This document shows positions 18,501 through 30,500 of a stretch of DNA of 49,974 nucleotides, piece by piece. How positions within the stretch are numbered: the first letter of the stretch is position 1; the number at the start of each line of letters is the position of its first letter. The stretch spans positions 1 through 49,974 of the forward strand of contig DAOVRZ010000027.1 of the NCBI GenBank assembly GCA_030627905.1, read 5' to 3'. The notes under the pieces were generated by a model. That model did not search any database. It was not told the DNA's origin and was given only the letters and a program-made list of their open reading frames with translations. The stretch comes from JAGMES01 sp023128035 (GTDB taxonomy: Bacteria > Bacillota > Halanaerobiia > DY22613). The translations under genes and the position numbers were made by a program.

Positions 18501-21500
18501 CTGGAAAGAAGCACTTGGTATTCCAAAGGTTGGATTAGATGATATTTTCTTTGAAATAGGAGGAACATCTTTATCATTGATGCAGATTCATAATAAACTT
18601 AGAAAGATTCTGAATCTAGATTTCTCTTTTACTCTGCTCTTTCAGGCGCCAACTATCCGTTTGTTAGCAGAACATTTCACAGAGAACGAGGAAATAGTTA
18701 TTGCAAATAGAGATAAATATTTTCAGAGAAATGATAAGATTATACGTAAAGATATAGCCGTAATTGGTATATCTGTAAAAGTACCTGGGGCTCAAAATAT
18801 CCATGATTTTTGGAATAATATTAAGAGTGGTAAAGAGTGCATCCACTATTATAGTGATGATGAATTAGAAAAATTGGGTATCAGTTCTGACATCATAAAT
18901 GCTTCAAATTATGTTAAAGCAAAAGGTAGAGTAGATGGTATTGACAATTTTGATTCTAACTTTTTTGAGTACACACCAAATGAAGTCCGTATGATGTCAC
19001 CTCAATTGCGTCTTCTATATAAAGGAACATGGGAGGCATTTGAAGATGCTGGGTATTATCCTGGTTCAGATACCTCAAAAATAGGTATATTTCTAGGTGG
19101 TTCAGATGATTTCGAATGGTATAGAAAAGTACTCTTTGGCGATGATGGTTTTAGTGATAAATATCAAGCATTTACTTTTAGCACAAACCACTTTTTAGCA
19201 AGCCGGTTAGCCTACAAACTTAATATAAAAGGCCCTGTTTTTTCAGCACTTACTGGCTGTTCAACTACATTGGTCACTACTCATTTATCCTGTCAATCTT
19301 TAATTTTAAGTGAATGTGACCTGGCTGTAGCTGGTGGTATTACCGTCGAACTTCCTAATGAAGGTGGATATCTCTATGAAGAGGGTATGATGTTTTCACC
19401 TGATGGACATTGTCGTCCCTTTGACGCTAAAGCCAAAGGAACTGTTTTTTCAAATGGTTTGGGCCTTCTTGTCTTAAAAAGGTTGGATGAAGCTGTACGT
19501 GATGGCGATAATATTTATGCTGTTATTAAAGGTTCGGCTATTAACAATGATGGTAAACAAAAGGTTGGATTTGCAGCACCTAGTGTAGAAGGACAAGCTG
19601 AAGCGATTCAAGAGGCTTATCGTGTCGCTGGAATTGATCCAGAAACGGTAAGTTACATTGAAGCCCATGGTACGGGAACGTTACTTGGAGATCCTATAGA
19701 AGTTGAATCTTTAACAAAAGCATTTGCTACAGACAAGAAACAATTCTGTATCCTTGGTTCAGTAAAAGGAAATGTCGGGCATACTGATACAGCTGCTGGA
19801 GCTGTGGGTCTGGTAAAAGTAGCACTTAGCTTGAAAAATAAATATATTCCTGGAACAGCTAATTTTGAAGAACCAAATCCAAAAATAGATTTTATCAATT
19901 CTCCTTTTGTTGTTAAGTCAAATGGAATAGAATGGAAGAATGAAGATGTAAAAGATGGATTATTACGTGCTGGTATTAATTCTTTTGGGGTTGGTGGAAC
20001 AAATGCCCATATGGTTTTAGAAGAGGCCCCACCAGTAAGGGAAAGTAGCTCTTCTGAAAAAGTAAATATTATACCTTTTTCTGCCAAAAGTCCTACATCA
20101 CTCTTTGAAACTTCCAGAAAAGTTTTAGAGCATATTTTACAAAAACCTGATACTAATCTATCTGATGCGGCGTGGACACTGCAGGTTGGTAGAAAACCAT
20201 TTAGATATAGAAAAGCATTAGTTATCAATGACAAATTTTTTGAAGAATCAGAAAAAATGATTAAAAATCTTGATGAAGCTGATTTACATGAAGTAAAACA
20301 AGGTAATAGGAATGCTTATTTTATGTTCTCTGGTCAGGGAAGCCAATATCAGGGGATGGGTCGTAAACTTTATTACTCTGCTGATAGGAGTGGCGTTTCC
20401 AGGATATTTAAGCGTTACATTGATCAGGTTTTTAATCTTTTAAAAGAAGAAGAGCGTAAAGAATTTTTACAGTTAATGTACGGTGATGATAACTCTGATA
20501 AAATTAACCAGACAGAATACACTCAATTCGCAATATTTGCAACTGGTTACGCACTCGCAAAAACATTAATGGAACTAGGTATAAAGCCAGCGGGAATGAT
20601 TGGACATAGTATAGGAGAAGTTACAGCAGCTACTGTAGCTGGAGTGTTTGAATTAAAGGATGCAGTAGAGCTAGTAATAATTCGCGGCAAAGTAATGCAA
20701 GAGCAGGAACCAGGAACAATGTTAGCTGTCATGTTACCTGCTAGTGAGGTAGAAAAAGAGCTAAATTCAGATGTGTGGTTAGCTTTGGATAATACAAGCA
20801 ATAGTTGTGTTGTTGGGGGTAGCGAAGAGGCAATCACTCGATTTGAAGAAAAAGCAGAAAAGCTTGGATGGAAAACTAGAAGAGTGAAGACATCTCATGC
20901 CTTCCATACTCCAATGATGGAAAAAGCAGCTCAGGAATTCCAGGAAAAGATTTCGTCATATACAATGAAGGAACCTCAATTACCTATTGTGTCAAATACC
21001 AGTGGTACATGGGTTGAGGAAAACGAAATGACTTGTCCAGAATATTGGGCAAAACATATTCTAAAACCTGTTAATTTCACAAAGAGTCTGGTAGAAATAC
21101 TAAAAAATGAACAAGATGTATTTATAGAGATTGGAGCAGGTCGTACATTGAGTGCCTTTGCTAGGCAGCATGATGCTAAAGTTGCTGGGCAACAATTTAT
21201 TAATCTGATTCGTCATCCACGAGAAGATAAGGATGATGTAGAATATATAAATAACAAACTTGGACAGATCTGGTGTGCCGGTATAGATATTGATTGGAAT
21301 GCCCTAAAGGGAGAGTTAATTCGTAATCGTCTTTCTCTACCAACTTATGTATTTGATGAGAAACATTACCCAATTGATGTAGTAGTAGCAGATGAATTAA
21401 CAAAGACACAAGAAGATACTCAAATTATGAAACGGGTAACAATTGAGAGTCAAAGTGACCTGGAGAATGCAGTTATTGAAAGTTATAAAGAAGTCTTTGG

Positions 21501-24500
21501 ATTCGATACAATTACTGTTGATCAAGACTTTTTTGAACTTGGTGGAGATTCCTTAAGTGCGATTAGCCTTGTTTCCACTATTAAAAATATGTTGGGCATA
21601 AAAGTTGATATAGCTACGCTATTCATTTATCCAAGTCCAGGTACTTTGGCTGAATATTTAGCAACATATATAGACCAAAACTCTAATACAAAGAAAAATA
21701 ATATGATTATTAAGCCGATAGAAAAACGAGACTATTATCCTCAATCATCAGCTCAAGGTCGTATGTATGCTCTTTATTTATTGGCTAAAAACAATGTTGC
21801 CTACAATCTTCCCTCAGCAACAATTATTAAAGGTAAACTAGATATAGAACGATTCGAAAAAACTTTGGAAAAATTAACTAAACGTCATGAATCTTTGAGA
21901 ACTTCTTTTGAAATTAGAGAGGATCAACCTGTTCAAATAATACATCCAACTGCTCAAGTTTCAATCACGTATTCTGAAAGGGAAATATCAAATGATGATG
22001 AGATTAATCAATTAATATATGATTTTATAGAACCTTTTGACTTGGAAAAAGCGCCTCTTTATAGAGTTCAACTAGTGAAAACCGATGTAGATAGTTATGT
22101 TCTTCTCTTTGATTTCCATCATATAATTACTGATGGTACTTCAGTGGAGATAATCGCAAGAGATTTTAATGAACTCTATTTTGGTGAACTTGCTTCTTCT
22201 CCAGAGATTCAGTACAAGGATTTTGCTGTTTGGCAGAATGATTATCTAAGGTCGGAAGAGATAAAAGAGCAAAGAGATTTTTGGCTGGAGCGTCTTAGTG
22301 GTAATCTATCGGTTTTAGAATTGCCAACTGATTTCAAACGTCCACCTATGAAGAATTTTGAGGGTGGCAGGGTTTATTTCTCCATTGAAAAAGAATTGAG
22401 CAATCAGCTAGTTAATTTGGGACGTCAATATGGGGCGACACTCTTTATGACCTTGTTGAGTGCATGGAATGTTCTCTTAACCAGATATTCTGGTCAAGAA
22501 GATATTATCATAGGTAGTCCAGTAGCAAACAGAACTCGAGAGGAAATAGAAGAAACAGTTGGTATGTTTGTGAACATGCTGGTTATGAGAAATCGTCCAG
22601 AGGGCAAAAAGAGATTCATTGATTTCCTAAATGAAGTTAAAGAGGGCACTTTAGAGGCATTTGGAAATCAGGATTATCAATTTGATGAACTGGTTGAACA
22701 GTTGAATCTAAAGAGAAAATTAAACCGTAATGCATTATTTGATGTTTGTTTTGACTTTCAAAATATGGAGTTCTACGACCTAGAGATAGAAGGTATCCGT
22801 TTCATTCCACATCAATTTGAACCTAAGACTGCAGCCTATGATCTCCTTCTAACATGTCAGGAAAATAAAAAAGAGGAAGTCATAGAGGGCTACATTGAAT
22901 ATGCGACGGGATTATTTAAAAAAGAAACAATAGAACAGATGGTGGAACACTTCCGTACCCTCTTAACTAGCATAACAACAGAGCAAGAATTACTTCTTGA
23001 GGATATTAACATTGTTCCACACGAAGAAAGACAATTAATATTAGGCGAATTCAATGATACAACACTGCCAATTGACAATACCCTTCTTATTCAGGATATG
23101 TTTGAGCAAAATGTAAGGGAGTATCCTGATAAAACGGCATTAATTGTTTCAGGCGGCAAAGAACTTACCTATCAAGAATTAAATGAAAAAGCAAACGTAT
23201 TGGCCTGGCGCTTGATTGAGTTGGGCATAGAAAAAGATTCTCTTGTAGGTGTAATGCCTAGTAGAGATGAGAATTTATTTGTCTCTTTACTTGGGATATT
23301 AAAAGCAGGTGGCGCATATGTGCCTATTGATCCAGCATTTCCGCAAGAAAGAGTTTCTTACATGCTCTCTGAGTGCAATGTTAGTACACTAATATGTTCT
23401 CAGGAATATCAAGAGACTGTAGATTTTGATGGAAATATTATTGATTGCGATTCTCTGATAAGTTTTGGTAATAAAGATAGTAATCCTTCTCAAAGGGGAG
23501 ATCAGAACAGTTTAGCCTGTGTAATATTCACATCGGGCTCAACAGGAAAACCGAAGGGTGTAATGATCAATCAAAGTTCTATTGTAAACTTCATTCACGA
23601 TATTAAAAATAGAGAAGTCTTTGAGAATCCTGATGATAGAATTATTTGTGTTACCACAATATCATTTGATATTTTTGGATTTGAATCAATTGTCCCATTA
23701 TGCACTGGTCATTCTGTTTATTTAGCTGCTAAAAACGAACAGCTAGATCCAGCTTTAGCTAGTCAGAGAATCGTTGAACACAATGTTACTCATATATTGA
23801 GTACTGTTTCACGAATCAAAGCCTTTGTGGAGAATCCTTATTTCGAGCCAGCTTTAAAACAGCTCAAGTGTATTTTAAGTGGCGGTGAGAATTTCCCAAT
23901 ACAATTACTAAAAGATCTACAAAAGCGATCTCAAGCAAAGATCTATGATATGTATGGACCTACTGAAACAACTATTTGGTCCACAACAAAAGATCTCACC
24001 CATTCAAGCACCATAAATATCGGACAACCCATTGCCAACACGCAAACATATATAACCAATCCGGCAGGAAAGCTACAACCACTTGGAGTTTTTGGAGAAC
24101 TCTGTCTTGCAGGCGCTGGACTTGCGCGTGGTTATTTGAATAATGAAGAAGAAACAAAGAATAAATTTGTTCATTCTTCTGACATTCCCGATACAGTTCT
24201 TTATAGGACTGGCGATAGAGCACGGATACTTGACAATGGTGAGATAGAACTAGTTGGACGATTGGATTCTCAGGTAAAGATACGTGGCTATAGAATTGAA
24301 TTAAGTGAGATTGAGAAAGTAGTTCAAAACCATGAGATTATTAGCCAGGCAGTGGCTAAAGTCTTTGATGATAAAAAAGAAAATAAACAGCTTGCTGTGT
24401 ATTATTGTATAAAAAGAGAGGTAGCTCACTCCCCTGAAGATAGTGTATGGTTAAAAGATTGGTTAAAGGAAAGGCTACCCCATTACATGATACCATCTTA

Positions 24501-27500
24501 TTTGATGATGTTAGATGAAATGCCGAAACTTCCTAATGGAAAAATAGACAAAAATGCTTTATCTCTACTGGAAGAAGATACTAGCCAAAATGAGACACAG
24601 GTTATACCACCATCATCAGAGTTAGAGAAAGAATTATTGAAAGCATGGAAAGAGGTATGTACTGCTCAAGAAATCGGTATAAGAGATAATTTCTTTGATG
24701 TGGGTGGTAATTCTTTGGGGTTAATACTCATTAATAACAAACTTAGCACATTAATTGGACGTTCAATATCTTTGACTCATTTATTTGAATATCCAACTAT
24801 TGAATTATTGGTCAGAAGTTTGGACGATTCAAAAGATGAGGTCGAAGAGGAAAGATTATCAGATAATAATATAGCTCGTGAACAAGAGTCAACAGATATT
24901 GCTGTTATCGGATTATCTTGTAAATTCCCTGATGCAGATGATATAGATACATTCTGGGATAATATCGTATCTGGAGTCGAATCTGTTACTAGATTTGATG
25001 ATGAAGAATTGATAAAAGCTGGTGTTGATCCAAATCAATTGTCCAATCTTAACTATGTAAAAGCCAAGGGCTATCTTGAAGGTGTAGAATACTTTGATTC
25101 TGACTTCTTTGATTATCTATACCAGGAAGCTAATATGATGGATCCTCAAATTAGAATTCTGCATCAATGCGTATGGGAAGTTCTAGAAAATGGTGGATAT
25201 AATCCATCTTCTTATAAGGGAAGGATAGGATTATTTGCTGGAAGCGCAACTAATATGCCATGGATGGCACGTTTCCTTGGAAATCAGAATAATTTATTGA
25301 ATGCCTTTGAGGCTATGACCTTAAATGAGAAGGATTTTCTCACCACCAGGATATCCTATAAATTGAATTTAAAAGGACCAAGCTTTAATATTCAAACGGC
25401 TTGTTCTACCTCTTTAGTAGCTATCCATGAGGCTGCTGAATCTATTATTAGAGGAGAGTCGGATATGGCGATTGCTGGAGGAGTCAGTATTTCCTATCCG
25501 AGAAAAGAAGGATACTTGTGGCATGAGGGAATGATCTTCTCCAAAGATGGTCATTGCAGACCTTTTGCTAAAAATTCTTCTGGAACTGTTTCTGGAAATG
25601 GTTGTGGGGCAGTATTATTAAAACCTCTTTCTGCTGCTAAAAGGGATGGAGACAATATCTATGCTGTAATTAAAGGTTCAGCTATTAATAACGATGGGCT
25701 TGAAAAGATTGGATACACAGCACCAAGTGTTGCAGGTCAGCAGTACGTAATCAAAACAGCCCTACAAAGGGCCGGGTTATCATCGGAAGATATAAATTAT
25801 ATTGAAGCTCACGGAACTGGTACAAAAATGGGTGATCCTATAGAGATTGAAGCCTTGAAACAGGCCTGGAAAACCGATAAAAAAGGTTATTGTTCAATTG
25901 GTTCTGTAAAAGCGAACATTGGACATTTAGATTCGGCAGCAGGGGTAGCTGGTTTTATTAAGGCAGCTCTGACCGTTTATAATAGAACGCTTCCACCGCT
26001 AATTAACTATAAAAATCCGAATCCGAGAATTGATTTTGAAAACAGTCCGTTTTTTATCAACACAGAACCTGAATATATAACAGACACTAATCAAACCCTG
26101 AGGGCAGGAATAAGCGCTTTTGGAATTGGTGGAACAAATGTACATGTGATTTTAGAAGAACCACCTGTAGAGCAAAAAAGTAGTACTCCTGATGGGGCAA
26201 ACCTACTAGTTTTCTCTGCTAGAAGTGAAACAGCTTTATCAAATACCTGTGAAAAAGTATTGACTCATATTCAAAATAATCCTGATCTTAATCTTTCAGA
26301 TGTAGCCTGGACTTTACAGGTTGGGCGAAAACCATTTGAATATAGAAAAGCATTGGTTGTTAATGAGGATATGACAAATATAACAGAATCTAATATACAG
26401 AGTTTCATACAAAGTGCTGGGCATAAAACCACTGATACAAAGAAACCTGTTATCTTTATGTTCTCTGGTCAGGGCAGCCAATACCAGGGTATGGGACGTG
26501 ATCTTTATTATTCAGCTGATAGAAGTAGAGTCTCTAGGATCTTTAAACGCTATATTGATCAGGTTTTTGATCTGTTAAAAGAAGAAGAACGGGAAGAGTT
26601 TTTACAGTTAATGTACGGTGATGATAATAGTGAGAAGATCAATCAAACAGAGTATACTCAATTTGCAATATTTGCAACAGGTTATGCGTTAGCAAAAACA
26701 ATGATTGAATTGGGTATAAAACCTGCGGGAATGATTGGGCACAGTATAGGAGAAGTTACAGCAGCAGCTGTTGCTGGTGTATTTGAATTAGAGGATGCAG
26801 TAGAATTGGTGAGAATTCGTGGGCAAGTAATGCAAAAACAGGACCCAGGAACAATGCTGGCTGTCATGGTTATTGCTAGTGAGCTAGAAAAAGAACTAGA
26901 TCCAGATGTATGGTTGGCTCTGGACAATACAAGCAATAGTTGTGTTGTTGGGGGTAGTGAAGAAGCAATCACTAGATTTGAAGCTAAAACAGAGAAGTTT
27001 GGTTGGAAAACTGCACGGGTAAGGACATCCCATGCTTTCCATACTCCAATGATGAAAAAAGCAGCTGAAGAATTCGAAGATAAGATTTCGAAATATCAAA
27101 TGAAGGAACCACAAATACCTATTGTTTCAAATGTTAGTGGTACCTGGGTTAAGCAAAAGGAAATGACTCGTCCTGAATACTGGTCCAAACATATTCTGAA
27201 ACCTGTGAATTTCGCAAAGTCTCTAGCAGAATTATTAAAAACTGAAGAGAATGTCTTTATAGAAGTAGGATCAGGCCGTACATTGAGTACCTTTGCTAAG
27301 CAGCATGATTCTAAAATTGCCGGTCAGCAATTTATCAACCTGATTCGTCATCCACGAGAAGATGAAAATGACGTAGAATATATAAGCAACAAACTTGGAC
27401 AGATCTGGTGTGCAGGTGTTGAGATTGATTGGTATGCCTTGAAAGGAAACTCTATTCGTAATCGTCTTCCTTTACCGACCTATGCTTTTGATAAGAAATA

Positions 27501-30500
27501 CCATGAGAATGACATTTATCCAAGTGATTTTGAACATAGCAAAACTGATAATAGTTTAAATGAACCATCTCAACAAGAGAAAGTTGAAGTAGATAGCTTT
27601 GATACTAGTGATAAAGATATGGTCAGCGAGCGCTTATCTGCTATTTGGTATCAAATACTTGGTTGTGAAGAGGTTCGTCCTGATGATGATTTCTTTGCCC
27701 TTGGAGGACATTCTCTGAAAGCTATTTCTTTAGCAGCTGAAATACAAAAGATATTTAGTCATGAAATGCCGTTAACAGAAATATTTAAATTCTCGGAGTT
27801 CAGCCAGATGGTAGATTGGCTATTATCCAATGTAGATGATACTAAAACAGCTCATAAGATTCCACCTGTTGAGAAGAAAAGTTATTATGAGGTATCTTCT
27901 GCACAAAAACGTATGTATGCTGTCAATGAATTGGTTGGTGATTCTGTTCCTTATAATCTTGCTTCAAAATACCTTGTAGAGGGTACTTTTGATAAAGAGA
28001 AATTTAAAAACGTCATTGATAAGTTAGTAGAAAGACATGAATCATTTAGAACCCGATTCAGCATGGTAGATGGAGAGGTAGTACAAATTATCGAAGATGA
28101 TGTTCCGTCAGTAGTAGAATTCGGAACCTCTACGGAAGATAAAATCGAAGATGAGATAGAAAAGTTCATCCGTCCTTTTGATCTCTCAAAAGCACCATTA
28201 TTCAGAGTAAAATTAATAAGTCTTAGTAAAGAAAAACATGTTCTTTTAATTGATATGCATCATATTATTTCAGATCAGAGTTCAATTGCGATTCTGCTTG
28301 AGGAGATTAAAGATCTATATGCAGAGAAGACTTTATCCCCACTGCTTATTCAATATAAGGATTTTGCAGCTTGGCAAAATGAATTATTGAATAGCAAAGC
28401 TGTTGAAAAACAATTTGATTACTGGAAAAATGAATTCAAAGGTGAAATACCAGTGCTTAACATGCTGACAGATTTCAATAGACCTCGCGTTCAGTCTTTC
28501 AAAGGAGATCGAATTAATTTTGAATTTGGCGAAGAGCTCAGTCGTAAAATTGATAGATTTGGTAAAGAATATGGTTTAACCCCATACATGATATTTATTG
28601 CAGCATTAAAATTAGTTCTATGGAAGTCCACTGGGCAAAATGATATGGTTGTAGGTACTGCTATTGCAGGAAGGCGTCATGCTGATCTTAACTCGATAGT
28701 CGGAATGTTTGTAAACACTCTGGCCATACGATCACAAATTGTTGAAGAAGTAACAGTTGCTGAATATCTTCAGTATATAAAAGAAAAATTGGTTAAAGCA
28801 TATGAAAATCAGGATTGTCAATTTGAGATGTTAATTGAAATGCTTGATATCAAAAAAGATCTATCAAGAAATCCACTTTTTGATGTAGTAATCAATTATA
28901 TCAATATGGGAACAGAAGAATTGACTCTTGAAGGAAGTACACTTGAACCATGGCCAGAGAACAAAGTCGAATCCAAATTTGATCTAAATTGGACAGTTGA
29001 GCAAAGAGATAACTGTTACTATTCAGATATTGAGTATGCTATTTCGCTATTTAAACCTGAAACAATAGAGTCATTTGGAATTAGGCTACTTAACATGGTA
29101 TCACTTATTACAGAAGAACCTAAACAAAAGATGACTGAACTCTCTATCATTACTGCAAAAGAAAAAGAGTGGATATTAAATGATTTAAACCAAACTACAA
29201 CAGATTATCCTCGGGATAAAACAATTGTTCAAACTTTTGAAGAACAAGTACAGCAGTATGGTGATAACACAGCTATTATCTGGGATAATGAAGAAATTAG
29301 TTATACAGAGTTGAATAGCAAAGCCAATAAATTAGCAGAGCTACTTGCTGAACATGATGTAAAACATGGTGATAGAATTGCTATATTATTAGATCGGAGT
29401 CCATTAGAGTTAATAAGTATTCTCGGGATACTTAAAGTTGGTTGTGTTTATGTACCAATTGACCCCGAATATCCAGACAGTCGTGTCAACTTTATGTTAG
29501 AAGATAGCGGTTCTTGCTTGTTGTTGACTTATTCGCAATATATATCTAGAGTTGACAAACCTATTCCTAATATTCTATTGGATAAAGAAGAAAATGCATT
29601 GAAGGCAAGTAATGAAACATCTATTTCATCAAAATATCAACCTGAAAATATTAGTGCTGATGACATTGCTTATATTATGTACACCTCAGGCTCGACAGGA
29701 ACGCCTAAGGGTAGCCTTAATACTCACCGTAATGTAATCCGTGTTGTCAAGTACACAAACTATATTAATATTTTACCAACAGATAGACTGATACACTTAT
29801 CAAATTATGCTTTTGATGGATCAGTAATCGATATTTTTGGTACCCTTCTCAATGGTGCATCTGTAGTGATTGTTCCTAGGGAAGTTGCAATCGAGATCCC
29901 TCAATTGGCTACGTTTATAGAGGAAAAAGGGATTACATTATTCTTCATTACAACTGCTTTGTTCAATATGTTGGTAGATTGGGATGTAACATCTCTCAAG
30001 AATGTTCGTAAGGTTGTGATTGGTGGAGAAGCAGCTTCTGTTGCTCATGCACGGAAAGCTCTGAATTATCTGGGACCAGATAGGATCATTAATGGTTATG
30101 GTCCAACTGAAACAACTGTTTTTGCAGCTTATTATCCAATAAATAAAATAGACGATGACGCTAAAAGCATTCCAATTGGTTATCCTCTTGACAATACAAC
30201 GCTATATATCCTAGATCAGTACGGTCATCTTGTTCCACCGAATGTTCCTGGTGAGCTCTATATCGGTGGCGATGGTGTAGGTAAAGGATATTTAAACAGA
30301 GAGGAACTAACTCAACAGAAATTCTTAGACAATCCATTTGAAGACAGCGGAAAAGTTTATCGGACAGGTGACTTAGTATGGAGATTACCAACAGGAGAAA
30401 TCGGATTCATTGGACGTACAGATTTCCAGATTAAGATTAGAGGTTTCAGAGTCGAGCTAGGTGAAATCGAAAATCATATAAAAAATATTCCAGGAATTGA

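Noticed and set aside
19653..20837. Long minus-strand open frames opposite KS1 and AT1 of the giant synthetase (also 26682-26972 opposite AT2)
   Set aside because: They are antisense to well-supported catalytic domains, have no ribosome binding sites and carry no recognisable motifs.
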